DNA of 64,000 nt, taken from positions 434,001 to 498,000 of the forward strand of contig NZ_AKJN02000008.1 of the NCBI RefSeq assembly GCF_000282315.2, in the 5' to 3' direction. The translations under genes were made by a program, and so were the position numbers. This DNA is from Pseudomonas sp. GM41(2012) (lineage in GTDB: Bacteria > Pseudomonadota > Gammaproteobacteria > Pseudomonadales > Pseudomonadaceae). This document shows positions 18,491 through 26,858 of the stretch, piece by piece (within the stretch, counting starts at the first letter, position 1; each line of letters starts with the position of its first letter). The notes beneath the pieces were generated by a model. It was not told the origin of the DNA. It was given only the letters and a program-made list of their open reading frames with translations, and made no database searches.

Positions 18491-19650
18491 TTCCCTACGG
18501 TCGGCAAAGCCTCGATCAGGCAGACATCGATGCGGTGGTCGCCGTGTTGCAGTCCGACTGGCTGACACAAGGGCCGACCATTGAACGCTTCGAACAGGCC
18601 ATGGCCGAGCGTTGTCAGGCTGATTTCGCGGTGGCGGTGTGCAATGCCACCGCCGCGTTGCACATTGCCTGTCTCGCCGCCGGGCTCGGCCCGGGCGACC
18701 GGTTGTGGACCACGCCGAACACCTTTTTGGCTTCGGCCAATTGTGGTCGCTATTGCGGCGCCGAAGTGGACTTCGTCGACATCGATCCGCTGACCTGGAA
18801 CCTCGACGCCTACACGCTGGCGGCGAAGCTTGAAGCTGCCGAGCGTGACGGCACGCTGCCGAAGGTTCTGGTAGCCGTGGCGTTTTCCGGTCAGAGCTGC
18901 GACATGCGCATGATCGCCGAGTTGGCTGAACGCTATGGCTTTACGGTGATCGAGGACGCGTCCCACGCGGTCGGCGCATCCTATGCCGGGCGTCCGGTGG
19001 GCTGCGGCGAATTTGCGGCGATGACGGTGTTCAGTTTTCACCCGGTGAAGATCATCACCAGTGCCGAGGGCGGCATGGTTCTGACCAATCGCCCGGAATT
19101 GGCCGAGCGCTTGCAGCGCTTGCGCAGCCACGGCATGACCCGCGATCCGCAGCAGATGACCGAACCCAGTCACGGTCCCTGGTACTACCAGCAAGTGGAA
19201 TTGGGCTTCAACTATCGGATCACCGATCTGCAAGCGGCGCTCGGTTTGTCACAACTGAACAAGCTCGATGGCTTCATCGAGCGTCGTCGTGAACTGGCGG
19301 CGCGGTATGACCGATTGCTGGCGTACCTGCCGCTGACCTTGCCCAGCGCGCAGCCCGAAGCCGGGTCGGCATGGCATCTGTACGTGGTGCGGTTGCAGCC
19401 TGATCGGATCAACCTCAGCCATCGGCAGGTGTTCGAAGGGTTGCGGGCGGCCGGGATCGGGGTGAACCTGCACTATATTCCGCTGCATTTGCAGCCGTAC
19501 TATCGTGATCTGGGGTTTGCCGAGGGAGACTTCCCGCAGGCCGAGCGTTATTACGCCGAAGCCATCAGCTTGCCGATGTTTCCTTTGCTGAGCGATGAAC
19601 AACAGGACTTCGTGGTCGAGCAACTGCGTCGGTTGGTTCTTGAGGAGTAG
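18487..19650 (+). CDS. pseC: UDP-4-amino-4,6-dideoxy-N-acetyl-beta-L-altrosamine transaminase
   Basis: PLP enzyme that aminates C4 of the PseB product. The 387-residue DegT/DnrJ/EryC1 family protein starts MIPYGRQSLDQADIDAVV, typical of PseC, has 'VIEDASHAVGASY' (PLP-contacting Asp) and 'FSFHPVKIITSAEGG' with the Schiff-base lysine. Pseudaminic acid context on both sides makes PseC more likely than related sugar transaminases. It overlaps pseB by ATGA. Confidence 0.94.
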   Translation: MIPYGRQSLDQADIDAVVAVLQSDWLTQGPTIERFEQAMAERCQADFAVAVCNATAALHIACLAAGLGPGDRLWTTPNTFLASANCGRYCGAEVDFVDIDPLTWNLDAYTLAAKLEAAERDGTLPKVLVAVAFSGQSCDMRMIAELAERYGFTVIEDASHAVGASYAGRPVGCGEFAAMTVFSFHPVKIITSAEGGMVLTNRPELAERLQRLRSHGMTRDPQQMTEPSHGPWYYQQVELGFNYRITDLQAALGLSQLNKLDGFIERRRELAARYDRLLAYLPLTLPSAQPEAGSAWHLYVVRLQPDRINLSHRQVFEGLRAAGIGVNLHYIPLHLQPYYRDLGFAEGDFPQAERYYAEAISLPMFPLLSDEQQDFVVEQLRRLVLEE

Positions 19651-19656
19651 TGACAC

Positions 19657-20352
19657 TTGAGTTGCGTTGCAATCATTCCGGCCCGCGGTGGCAGCAAGCG
19701 AATCCCGCGCAAGAACCTCAAACCGTTCGACGGTGTACCGATGATCGTCCGTTCGATCCGTACGGCGCTCGATTGCGGGTTGTTCGATCAAGTCGTCGTC
19801 AGTACGGATGACGAAGAAATTGCCGACGTCGCCCGGGCTCATGGCGCGCAGGTGCCGTTCGTGCGGCCTGTCGAACTGGCTGATGATTTCACCGGGACAG
19901 CTGCGGTGATCGTGCATGCCTTGAGCCAATTGCCGATCTTCGACTACGTCTGCTGCATCTACGCTACCGCACCGCTGTTGCAGGCACGCTATCTGCGTCA
20001 GGGGCATGAATTACTGGTGCAGCATCCGGACAAGTCCTTCGCTTTTTCCGTGGCCGGTTTCGGCTTCCCGGTACAACGTGCCTTGACCCTCGACGAGCAG
20101 GGTGCCTTGACCTCGCTCTATCCGGAGTTTCGCAACACCCGCTCCCAGGATTTACCTGAAGCCTATCAGGATGCCGGTCAGTTTTACTGGGGGCGCAGAG
20201 AGGCCTGGTTGCGCGGCGATGTGCTGTTTTCTCCGGCGAGCCTTCCGGTGATTCTGCCGCGGCATCTGGTGCAGGACATCGACACCCTTGAAGACTGGAA
20301 GCGTGCCGAATACCTGTATGCCGCATTGAAAGCTGGCGGAGAGCTGCAATGA
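19657..20352 (+). CDS. pseF: Pseudaminic acid cytidylyltransferase
   Basis: Activates pseudaminic acid with CTP to give CMP-pseudaminic acid, the donor for flagellin glycosylation. The 231-residue protein has the CMP-nonulosonate synthetase start 'CVAIIPARGGSKRIPRKNL' and 'CCIYATAPLLQARYLRQG'. The start codon appears to be TTG (19657), with GAGGAG about 10 bases upstream; no ATG or GTG fits the conserved N-terminus. It overlaps the next gene by 4 bases. Confidence 0.93.
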   Translation: MSCVAIIPARGGSKRIPRKNLKPFDGVPMIVRSIRTALDCGLFDQVVVSTDDEEIADVARAHGAQVPFVRPVELADDFTGTAAVIVHALSQLPIFDYVCCIYATAPLLQARYLRQGHELLVQHPDKSFAFSVAGFGFPVQRALTLDEQGALTSLYPEFRNTRSQDLPEAYQDAGQFYWGRREAWLRGDVLFSPASLPVILPRHLVQDIDTLEDWKRAEYLYAALKAGGELQ

Positions 20353-21854
20353 GAGTGCTGATCCGCGCCGATGCGTCGCCGAGCATTGGCAGCGGTCACA
20401 TCGCTCGCTGTTTGACCCTGGCCAGAGTCTTGCGCAAGCAGGGTGCGCAGGTGGCCTTTGCTTGTCGTCTGTTGCCGGGCCATCGACTGGACGCACTGCA
20501 AGCCGAGGGCTTTGAAGTCTTCGCCCTGGCGGCTCGTTACCCTGATGAAGATCCGCAGCAGGCAATCGAATCCTTGCTGCCTTGGCAGGCGGACATCGCC
20601 GCGCTTGAGCACGCGCTGAGCAATCATCCGGCCTTCGATTGGGTCATCGTCGACCACTACGGCCTCGACCATCATTGGCAGACCGCAGCCCGCCGCTGGG
20701 CGCCAAGGATTGCAGCTGTGGACGACCTCGCCACTCGAACTTACAGCGTCGATCTGCTGCTCAACCAGAACTTGTCGGGTACGCCACTAGCCTATGCTTC
20801 GCTGTTAGCACCTGGCTGCCAGACTTTGCTCGGTCCACGTTTTGCCCTCCTGCGCGATGAATTCTGTTGCCCGGCAATCGAAATCAAACCCAAGGCCAAA
20901 AGGGTGCTGGTGAATTTCGGTGGTTTCGATGCGGCGATGCAAACTCATCACGCGATGCTGGCAATGGCGGAGTTGCATGAGCTCGAAGTCGATTTCGTCG
21001 CCGGTGCCGACAACCCGGCCTGGGCACAGATGCAGGCCTTGGCGGAGAGTCGTCCGAACTGGCGCTTGCACAGTTTTGTCAGCGACTTTTACCGACTGAT
21101 GACCGAGGCCAACCTGTTTGTCGGTGCCGGCGGTGGCACCAGTTGGGAGCGGGCAGCCATGGGGTTGCCGACGATCTGCATTGCGGTCTCGAATAATCAG
21201 CAGGCCAACGCCGAAATCATGGCGACCTCAGGTTCCCATGTGTATCTGGGCCCCCGCGAGCACGTCAGTGTCGAGCAGTTGCGTCAGGCCATTGCTTTTC
21301 TCGTGGGTAATCAGGGGTTACGCCAAAGTCTGGCCGAACACTCGCGTCAGTTGGTCGATGGGCGGGGTGCGCAGCGGGTTGCGGCAGCGCTCGCCGGTGC
21401 GGTACTGCAGGTTCGCAAGGCGTCCCTGGACGATGCGCCGCTGCTGTTCGAGGGGCGCAATGCCGAGTCGGTGCGGCGCTGGTCGCTGGACACGCAGGTC
21501 ATCGATTGGCAACGGCATCAAGACTGGCTGGCCGCGAGCCTGAGCAACCACGGACGATTACTGTTGATCGCCGAGGCGGACGATGGCCCGGTCGGGGTGC
21601 TGCGTTATGACCTGGACGGACTTGAAGCCGAAGTCTCGATTTACCTGCTTGAAGACCGTCTCGGTCTGGGGTGGGGCAGGGCGCTGTTGGCGCGGGGCGA
21701 AGCCTTCGTGACCACCCACTGGCCGCAACTGCAGGCCATCACCGCTCAAGTGTTGCCGGCGAATCAGCCGTCGCTGAAGCTGTTTCGCGAGGCAGGATTC
21801 ACCCAGCGTGCTTGCGCGTTCACGCGCATATTGAAGGATCACCGCAATGACTAG
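20349..21854 (+). CDS. pseG: PseG hydrolase fused to a PseH-like acetyltransferase
   Basis: A 501-residue bifunctional protein. Residues 1-335 match PseG, the UDP-sugar hydrolase releasing 2,4-diacetamido-2,4,6-trideoxy-L-altrose: 'RADASPSIGSGHIARCLTLA' contains catalytic-type His17, and 'GGGTSWERAAMGLPTI' is the nucleotide-binding end of a GT-B fold. Residues about 345-501 are a GNAT domain ('VRKASLDDAPLLFEGRNAES', 'LGLGWGRALLARGE', 'NQPSLKLFREAGF') that should do the PseH step, acetylating the 4-amino group with acetyl-CoA. PseG alone is normally about 270-340 residues. No separate pseH is seen in the window, which supports the fusion filling that role. Confidence 0.92.
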   Translation: MRVLIRADASPSIGSGHIARCLTLARVLRKQGAQVAFACRLLPGHRLDALQAEGFEVFALAARYPDEDPQQAIESLLPWQADIAALEHALSNHPAFDWVIVDHYGLDHHWQTAARRWAPRIAAVDDLATRTYSVDLLLNQNLSGTPLAYASLLAPGCQTLLGPRFALLRDEFCCPAIEIKPKAKRVLVNFGGFDAAMQTHHAMLAMAELHELEVDFVAGADNPAWAQMQALAESRPNWRLHSFVSDFYRLMTEANLFVGAGGGTSWERAAMGLPTICIAVSNNQQANAEIMATSGSHVYLGPREHVSVEQLRQAIAFLVGNQGLRQSLAEHSRQLVDGRGAQRVAAALAGAVLQVRKASLDDAPLLFEGRNAESVRRWSLDTQVIDWQRHQDWLAASLSNHGRLLLIAEADDGPVGVLRYDLDGLEAEVSIYLLEDRLGLGWGRALLARGEAFVTTHWPQLQAITAQVLPANQPSLKLFREAGFTQRACAFTRILKDHRND

Positions 21855-22899
21855 CTTCAAGATTGGCAATCGCTCCATCGGTGCCGATGCGCCGCCGTTC
21901 ATCATTGCCGAGATGAGTGGCAACCATAACCAGTCCCTTGATGTGGCGCTGCAGATCGTCGAAGCCGCGGCCAAGGCCGGAGCGCATGCCCTGAAGCTGC
22001 AAACCTACACCGCCGAGACCATGACCCTGGACCTGTCCGAAGGTGAGTTCTTCATCAAGGACCCGAGCAGCCTCTGGGCCGGTTCTTCGTTGTACGCGTT
22101 GTACGAGAAGGCCCACACACCGTGGGAATGGCACGCGCCGATTTTCGCCCGGGCCAAAGAACTGGGCATGCTCGCGTTCTCCACACCGTTCGATGACACA
22201 GCGGTGGACTTCCTCGAAAGCCTCGACGTACCGGCCTACAAGATCGCCAGCTTCGAGAATACCGACCTGCCATTGATTCGTCGGGTCGCTGCGACCGGCA
22301 AGCCATTGATCATTTCTACCGGCATGGCCAGCATCGCTGAACTCGATGAAACCGTGCGTGCCGCCCGCGAGGCCGGTTGCAAGGATCTGGTGTTGCTCAA
22401 GTGCACCAGCACTTACCCCGCGACGCCTGCCAACAGCAACGTGCGGACGATTCCTCATTTGCGTGAATTGTTTGGCTGTGAAGTTGGCCTGTCCGATCAC
22501 TCCATGGGAGTCGGAGTGTCTGTGGCCGCGGTGGCGCTGGGGGCGACGGTGGTGGAAAAACATTTCACTCTCGATCGTGCGGCGGGTGGCGTTGATGCCA
22601 GTTTCTCCCTGGAACCGGCAGAGCTGGCCAGCCTGGTGATCGAAACCGAACGCGCCTGGCAGGCCATGGGCCGTGTGCATTACGGCGTGACCGAAGCCGA
22701 GCGCAAGTCGCTGGTGTACCGCCGCTCGCTCTACGTGACTCAGGACATGGCTGCCGGCGAACCCTTTACTGTCGCTAATCTGCGAGCCATTCGTCCGGGT
22801 CTGGGGTTGGCTCCAAAACACACGGAAACGCTTCTGGGCCGCCATGCCCGTCAGGCCATCCCGCGCGGAACGCCGCTGGACTGGTCGTTGGTCGAATAA
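21847..22899 (+). CDS. pseI: Pseudaminic acid synthase
   Basis: Condenses the PseG product with phosphoenolpyruvate to form pseudaminic acid. The 350-residue NeuB-type protein has the TIM-barrel domain ('PPFIIAEMSGNHNQSLDVAL', 'KLQTYTAETMTLD', 'YKIASFENTDLPLIRRVA', 'GLSDHSMGVGVSVAAVALGA') and a C-terminal antifreeze-like SAF domain from about residue 285 ('SLYVTQDMAAGEPFT'). The 'EMSGNHNQS' signature is typical of PseI rather than sialic acid synthase NeuB. It overlaps pseG by 8 bases and ends the operon before a terminator. Confidence 0.94.
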   Translation: MTSFKIGNRSIGADAPPFIIAEMSGNHNQSLDVALQIVEAAAKAGAHALKLQTYTAETMTLDLSEGEFFIKDPSSLWAGSSLYALYEKAHTPWEWHAPIFARAKELGMLAFSTPFDDTAVDFLESLDVPAYKIASFENTDLPLIRRVAATGKPLIISTGMASIAELDETVRAAREAGCKDLVLLKCTSTYPATPANSNVRTIPHLRELFGCEVGLSDHSMGVGVSVAAVALGATVVEKHFTLDRAAGGVDASFSLEPAELASLVIETERAWQAMGRVHYGVTEAERKSLVYRRSLYVTQDMAAGEPFTVANLRAIRPGLGLAPKHTETLLGRHARQAIPRGTPLDWSLVE

Positions 22900-23031
22900 C
22901 CCCATGTGGCGCTGATTCGGCAAAATAGCGTGACCTGCGAGTCATAACGCGCATCTTCACTGTATTGTATAAATCGGGGAGGTGGCGCCTGGTGTCTTTT
23001 TGACCCGGTGATAGCCTTATATTCTTCCCGC

Positions 23032-23057
23032 CGTCGCCTCAGTGAGGCGACGTTTTT
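23032..23057 (+). terminator. Rho-independent terminator after pseI
   Basis: Perfect 10-base inverted repeats (23032-23041, 23043-23052) followed by five T residues, 133 bases after pseI. It closes the run of glycosylation genes from 8185. Confidence 0.8.
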
Positions 23058-23127
23058 ATCCGTTTGTCGGCGCCCCTCGAATCATTACGAGCGGTGGTAT
23101 TGGGCTGTTTATTATTGGGAAGCCGTA

Positions 23128-24054
23128 ATGATTGGCATAAAAAGCATTGCGAGCTACGTTCCTGTAGCCGGCGTGGACAATTACGCACAGGGTGCAAAAT
23201 TCGAAAAGGATGAAGAATTCATCCTGGGCAAAATCGGTTCGGCCTTCCTGCCGCGTAAAGACGCCGGGCAGGAAACCTCGGACCTGTGTGTCGAAGCAGC
23301 CAATGCGCTGTTCGCCAACAATCCCGACTTGAAACGTGAAGACATCGACGTGCTGATCGTTGTCACCCAGAACGGCGACGAAGAAGGCCTGCCGCACACC
23401 GCAGCCATCGTTCAGGACAAACTGGGCCTGCCGACTACCGTGGCCGCGTTCGATATTTCTTTGGGCTGCTCCGGCTACGTCTACGGCATCTACGCCATCA
23501 AGGGCTTCATGGAAGCCGCAGGCTTGAAGAATGGCCTGCTGATCACCGCTGATCCGTACTCGAAGATCGTCGACCCGGAAGACCGCAACACCACCATGCT
23601 GTTTGGTGATGCCGCCACCGCGACCTGGATGGGCGAAGACGCACCATGGCAGTTGGGCAAGGCCAAGTTCGGCACTGACGGTTCCGGCGCACCGCACCTG
23701 AAGGTCACCGATGGCGTGTTCTTCATGAACGGCCGTCAGGTGTTCAATTTTGCGCTGCTTAAAGTCCCGGCGCATTTGCACGAGTTGCTGGCCGATTCGC
23801 AACTGACCGCTGACGATATCGATGCCTTTTGCATCCATCAGGGCAGTGCAGCGATTGTCGATGCCGTGGCGCGACGCTTCGAAGGCGAGCCGGAGAAGTT
23901 CATCAAGGACATGGTCGAAACTGGCAACACGGTGTCCTCGAGCATTCCGTTGCTGTTGGAAAAACATGTCATGGACTCCGCCTGGAAGCGCGTCGCGTTG
24001 AGCGGTTTCGGTGTTGGTCTGTCGTGGGGTTCGGCGATTATCTATCGCCCTTGA
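23128..24054 (+). CDS. 3-oxoacyl-ACP synthase III (KAS III)-like protein
   Basis: A thiolase-fold condensing enzyme of 308 residues with the FabH-type catalytic triad in order: Cys114 ('LGCSGYVYG'), His237 ('CIHQGS') and Asn267 ('ETGNTVSSS'). KAS III enzymes join an acyl-CoA to malonyl-ACP; stand-alone copies next to flagellin glycosylation genes occur in P. syringae and relatives (the third ORF of its glycosylation island) and are thought to supply an acyl group, such as a hydroxybutyryl-type group, for the glycan. ATG 23128 is chosen because the upstream in-frame extension runs through the terminator. It has terminators on both sides. Confidence 0.85.
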   Translation: MIGIKSIASYVPVAGVDNYAQGAKFEKDEEFILGKIGSAFLPRKDAGQETSDLCVEAANALFANNPDLKREDIDVLIVVTQNGDEEGLPHTAAIVQDKLGLPTTVAAFDISLGCSGYVYGIYAIKGFMEAAGLKNGLLITADPYSKIVDPEDRNTTMLFGDAATATWMGEDAPWQLGKAKFGTDGSGAPHLKVTDGVFFMNGRQVFNFALLKVPAHLHELLADSQLTADDIDAFCIHQGSAAIVDAVARRFEGEPEKFIKDMVETGNTVSSSIPLLLEKHVMDSAWKRVALSGFGVGLSWGSAIIYRP

Positions 24055-24078
24055 TCTTTCAAAGCCAGGCACAAAAAA

Positions 24079-24113
24079 AGCGTTCAAGGTGTAACCTTGA
24101 GCGCTATTTTTTT
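24079..24113 (+). terminator. Rho-independent terminator after the KAS III gene
   Basis: Eleven-base arms (24079-24089, 24095-24105) with one wobble pair and a 5-base loop, then seven T residues. A run of A precedes the stem, so it could act in both directions. Confidence 0.85.
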
Positions 24114-24136
24114 GCCCGAATGAAAAGCGAGGCTCC

Positions 24137-25429
24137 ATGAGCGAGTTCTTTGAGCGCAACGTCGACGTCATACAGCGCCGCTGGCCGATGCTGTCTGCGC
24201 GCTTGCTGGTTGAGAACACAAGCTTGTTGCAGGCTGAACTGGTGGAAGGCCTGGGCTCGACACTGAGCATCAATGGCATTCAACTGACCAGCCGCCATGA
24301 CCGCGTCCGTGAGGCCAGGCTTCAGGCCGACAGCCTGCCGATCGACAGCCCCGTGGTGCATGTCTACGGCACCGGGCTTGGTGATCTGCAAGTGGAGCTG
24401 CTGGCGCGCGTCGGGCTTGAGCGTTTGTATGTGCACATCCTCAACGGTGCGGTGTTTGCGCTGGTGCTGCAACTGCTGGATCAGCAGCAGTGGCTCGGCG
24501 ATCCGCGGGTCGAGCTGATGTACGCCGGCGATCTGGCGGAAATCCAGCTGCCGTTTTTCGCCTTGCCGTCCGAGCTGGTATTGGCGGATGACTTCAATGC
24601 CAAGATCCGCGATCGCCTGATCAGCGAAACCCACTTGATGTTCAATAACCGTGAGTTTGATCCTCAGGCTCCAGACATCGTCGAGCGCTTGCAGGCGAGT
24701 CTGAGCCTGGTCCAGGCCGATGATGATGTCGCCCGGCTGTTCGGTACGCGGCCGGGGCAGGAAGTGTTCGTGATCGCCACCGGACCGAGCCTGGAGTTGC
24801 ACTTCGAGACATTGCACGCAATTCGCCATCAGGTAGAGCGGCCGCTGTTCATCTGTGTCGATACCGCTTACCGGCCGCTGCTTGATCACGGCATCCGTCC
24901 CGACATCGTCGTCAGTATCGATCAACGCATCTCGACCCGGCACCTGCCGCCTGAAGGAACGACGGACATTGCCCTGGCATACATGCCCATGGTCGATCCA
25001 CAAGTGCTGAAAGCCTGGCAGGGCGCACGGTATGTCGGTTATTCCGCCAGTCCAATTTATCAACACATGCGGCAGCAGTTACCGAGAGGCGAGCTGTATG
25101 TCGGTGGCAGCGTGATTCATCCGGCGGTGGACCTGGCGGTGAAGATGGGCGCGGTGCAGATCACCCTGTTTGGTGCCGACTTTGCCTTTCCAAGCGACAA
25201 GACCCATGCGGGCTGGGACGATGGCGACTTGGGGCCACAACTGGGGGCGGCCAAACACTGGGTGCTCGACGGTCTCGGACAACGAATCAAAACCCAGCTC
25301 AACTTCCGCAGCTACCTGTGTGAGCTGGAGCGCTATATCGCTGCGCATCCACACGTAGCCTTCTACAACAGCAGTCGAGCCGGGGCCATGATTGCCGGCA
25401 CGACATTTCATCCGGAGTTCACTCAATGA
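24137..25429 (+). CDS. Motility-associated factor (Maf) flagellin glycosyltransferase family, DUF115
   Basis: A 430-residue protein of the Maf/DUF115 (MptE-like) family. The hallmark is 'VFVIATGPSLELHFETLHAIR' (residues about 210-230), a Rossmann-like nucleotide-sugar site, followed by 'RPLFICVDTAYRPLLDHGIRPDIVVSIDQR' and 'TLFGADFAFPSDKTHA'. In Campylobacter, Helicobacter and Aeromonas, Maf proteins attach nonulosonic acids to flagellin. With the pse genes just upstream and fliC just downstream, it is the best candidate for the pseudaminic acid transferase. It is shorter than the roughly 600-residue classical Maf proteins, with a short N-terminal region before the DUF115 core. Confidence 0.85.
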   Translation: MSEFFERNVDVIQRRWPMLSARLLVENTSLLQAELVEGLGSTLSINGIQLTSRHDRVREARLQADSLPIDSPVVHVYGTGLGDLQVELLARVGLERLYVHILNGAVFALVLQLLDQQQWLGDPRVELMYAGDLAEIQLPFFALPSELVLADDFNAKIRDRLISETHLMFNNREFDPQAPDIVERLQASLSLVQADDDVARLFGTRPGQEVFVIATGPSLELHFETLHAIRHQVERPLFICVDTAYRPLLDHGIRPDIVVSIDQRISTRHLPPEGTTDIALAYMPMVDPQVLKAWQGARYVGYSASPIYQHMRQQLPRGELYVGGSVIHPAVDLAVKMGAVQITLFGADFAFPSDKTHAGWDDGDLGPQLGAAKHWVLDGLGQRIKTQLNFRSYLCELERYIAAHPHVAFYNSSRAGAMIAGTTFHPEFTQ

Positions 25430-25692
25430 GCGAAGTGTTACTCGTTGATCAGGCCCGGCAATGTTCAGCATTGTTTCGCCTGGGAAGAGATGTCGAGGCT
25501 GCGCTGGTCATGGTCGAGGTGGCGGAGCGAGTGCAGTCGCGGGTCGGCGGGGCAGACAGCCAGATTGCGGCCCGGTGGATGGCATTGCTGACATGCCTGC
25601 TTGATAGTCAGGAACGACAGGACTGGTTGGCGCTGGCGGACTACCTTGAATACGAACTGGTCGATTTGCTGCTGGCTGTCAATTCCGCGTAA
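25426..25692 (+). CDS. Small unknown protein between maf and fliC
   Basis: I do not recognise this 88-residue protein. It is acidic, alanine- and leucine-rich and looks all-helical (LFRLGRDVEAALVMVEVAER, 'DWLALADYLEYELVDLLLAV'), with no signal peptide or membrane segment. Its ATG overlaps the maf stop by 4 bases, so it is translationally coupled to maf, and fliC follows 248 bases later. By size and helicity it could be a partner or chaperone of the Maf enzyme or of flagellin; this is a guess from place only. Confidence 0.65.
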   Translation: MSEVLLVDQARQCSALFRLGRDVEAALVMVEVAERVQSRVGGADSQIAARWMALLTCLLDSQERQDWLALADYLEYELVDLLLAVNSA

Positions 25693-25833
25693 TCCATAGG
25701 AGATCAGCGAGAGCGGGGATGTAAGGAGGTTTTTCGGCAGTTCTCTGGCGTCATTTTTTGGTGGTTGGGTCGTCGCTAGGCCTTTGTTTTAAAGGGGGTG
25801 GCAGGGTGATGGCAAAAAAATTTCAAAATCCCC

Positions 25834-25860
25834 TAAAGCAACCTGCGTTGGCGACGATAA
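25834..25860 (+). promoter_or_regulatory. Sigma28 (FliA) promoter of fliC
   Basis: TAAAG at 25834-25838, 14 bases, then GACGATAA at 25853-25860, one base away from the GCCGATAA consensus, 80 bases before the flagellin start. Flagellin genes are the classic FliA targets, and fliA is in this window. Confidence 0.85.
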
Positions 25861-25940
25861 CTATTACGAAGGTTCTCTAGGCCATACCCGGCGGTTGCCA
25901 GGGCCGGAAGCCGCAGTACCCAACCAACGAGGAATTCGTC

Positions 25941-26786
25941 ATGGCTTTGACAGTAAACACCAACACTACTTCTCTGAACGTTCAGAAAAACCTGAACCGT
26001 GCTTCCGACGCTCTGTCGACTTCGATGACCCGTCTTTCTTCCGGCCTGAAAATCAACAGCGCCAAAGACGACGCCGCCGGCCTGCAGATCGCTACTCGTA
26101 TGAATTCGCAAATCCGTGGTCAGACCATGGCTATCAAAAACGCCAACGACGGTGTTTCGATCGCTCAGACCGCTGAAGGCGCTCTGCAAGAGTCGAGCAA
26201 CATTCTGCAGCGTATGCGTGAAATCGCACTGCAATCGCGAAACGATTCCAACGGCACTGCTGACCGTACCGCTCTGGACAAAGAATACCAACAGTCGATC
26301 GCTGAGCTGACCCGTATCGCTCAGTCGACCAACCTGAACGGCAAGGCGCTGATCGACGGTACTGCTGGTGCGATGGAGTTCCAGGTAGGTTCGAACACTA
26401 CCTCTGACAACCAGATCACTCTGACCCTGTCGACCAGCTTCGACGCCAGCGCCCTGGCCATGACCGGTACTGTGATCTCCGGCGTAGACAACACAACTAA
26501 CCACACTAACGTTGATGCCTCTATCTCGGCTATCGACGCTGCTCTGGCAAACATCAACGCCACTCGCGCTGACTTGGGTGCTGCTCAGAACCGTTTCTCG
26601 ACTACCATTTCCAACCTGCAGAACATCAACGAAAACGCCAGTGCTGCACTGAGCCGCGTACAAGACACCGACTTCGCTGCTGAAACTGCACAGCTGACCA
26701 AGCAACAAACTCTGCAACAAGCTTCCACCGCAGTTCTGGCTCAGGCCAACCAACTGCCATCCGCTGTACTGAAACTGCTTCAGTAA
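25941..26786 (+). CDS. fliC: Flagellin
   Basis: The filament subunit, 281 residues. The N-terminal D0/D1 region (MALTVNTNTTSLNVQKNLNR, 'TRLSSGLKINSAKDDAAGLQIATRM') and C-terminal region ('DTDFAAETAQLTKQQTLQQ', ending VLKLLQ) are fully conserved; the central variable region (about residues 140-200) is short and rich in Ser, Thr and Asn, offering O-glycosylation sites. This is at the short end for Pseudomonas flagellins. A sigma28 promoter lies upstream, a stem-loop terminator follows, and a GAGG RBS precedes ATG 25941. The glycosylation island ends immediately before it, so it is the probable acceptor. Confidence 0.97.
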   Translation: MALTVNTNTTSLNVQKNLNRASDALSTSMTRLSSGLKINSAKDDAAGLQIATRMNSQIRGQTMAIKNANDGVSIAQTAEGALQESSNILQRMREIALQSRNDSNGTADRTALDKEYQQSIAELTRIAQSTNLNGKALIDGTAGAMEFQVGSNTTSDNQITLTLSTSFDASALAMTGTVISGVDNTTNHTNVDASISAIDAALANINATRADLGAAQNRFSTTISNLQNINENASAALSRVQDTDFAAETAQLTKQQTLQQASTAVLAQANQLPSAVLKLLQ

Positions 26787-26803
26787 TAGCCGGATGAGTT
26801 TTG

Positions 26804-26838
26804 GCGGGGGAGTGCGTATACGTGCTCTCTCGCTTTTT
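26804..26838 (+). terminator. Stem-loop terminator after fliC
   Basis: A long stem running from 26804 to 26833 with several G-T wobbles around a cgtatacg centre, followed by five T residues, 18 bases after the fliC stop. It probably limits read-through into flaG. Confidence 0.6.
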
Positions 26839-26858
26839 CAGTTTAAGAGGTAATGGAC

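Noticed and set aside
23008-23127. N-terminal extension of the KAS III gene
   Set aside because: It passes through the pseI terminator; the family N-terminus starts at 23128.
25799-25814. Sigma54-like TGGCAGG-N4-TGGCA upstream of fliC
   Set aside because: GG-N10-GC holds but the -12 box is poor (TGGC rather than TTGC), and a better sigma28 site lies between it and fliC.
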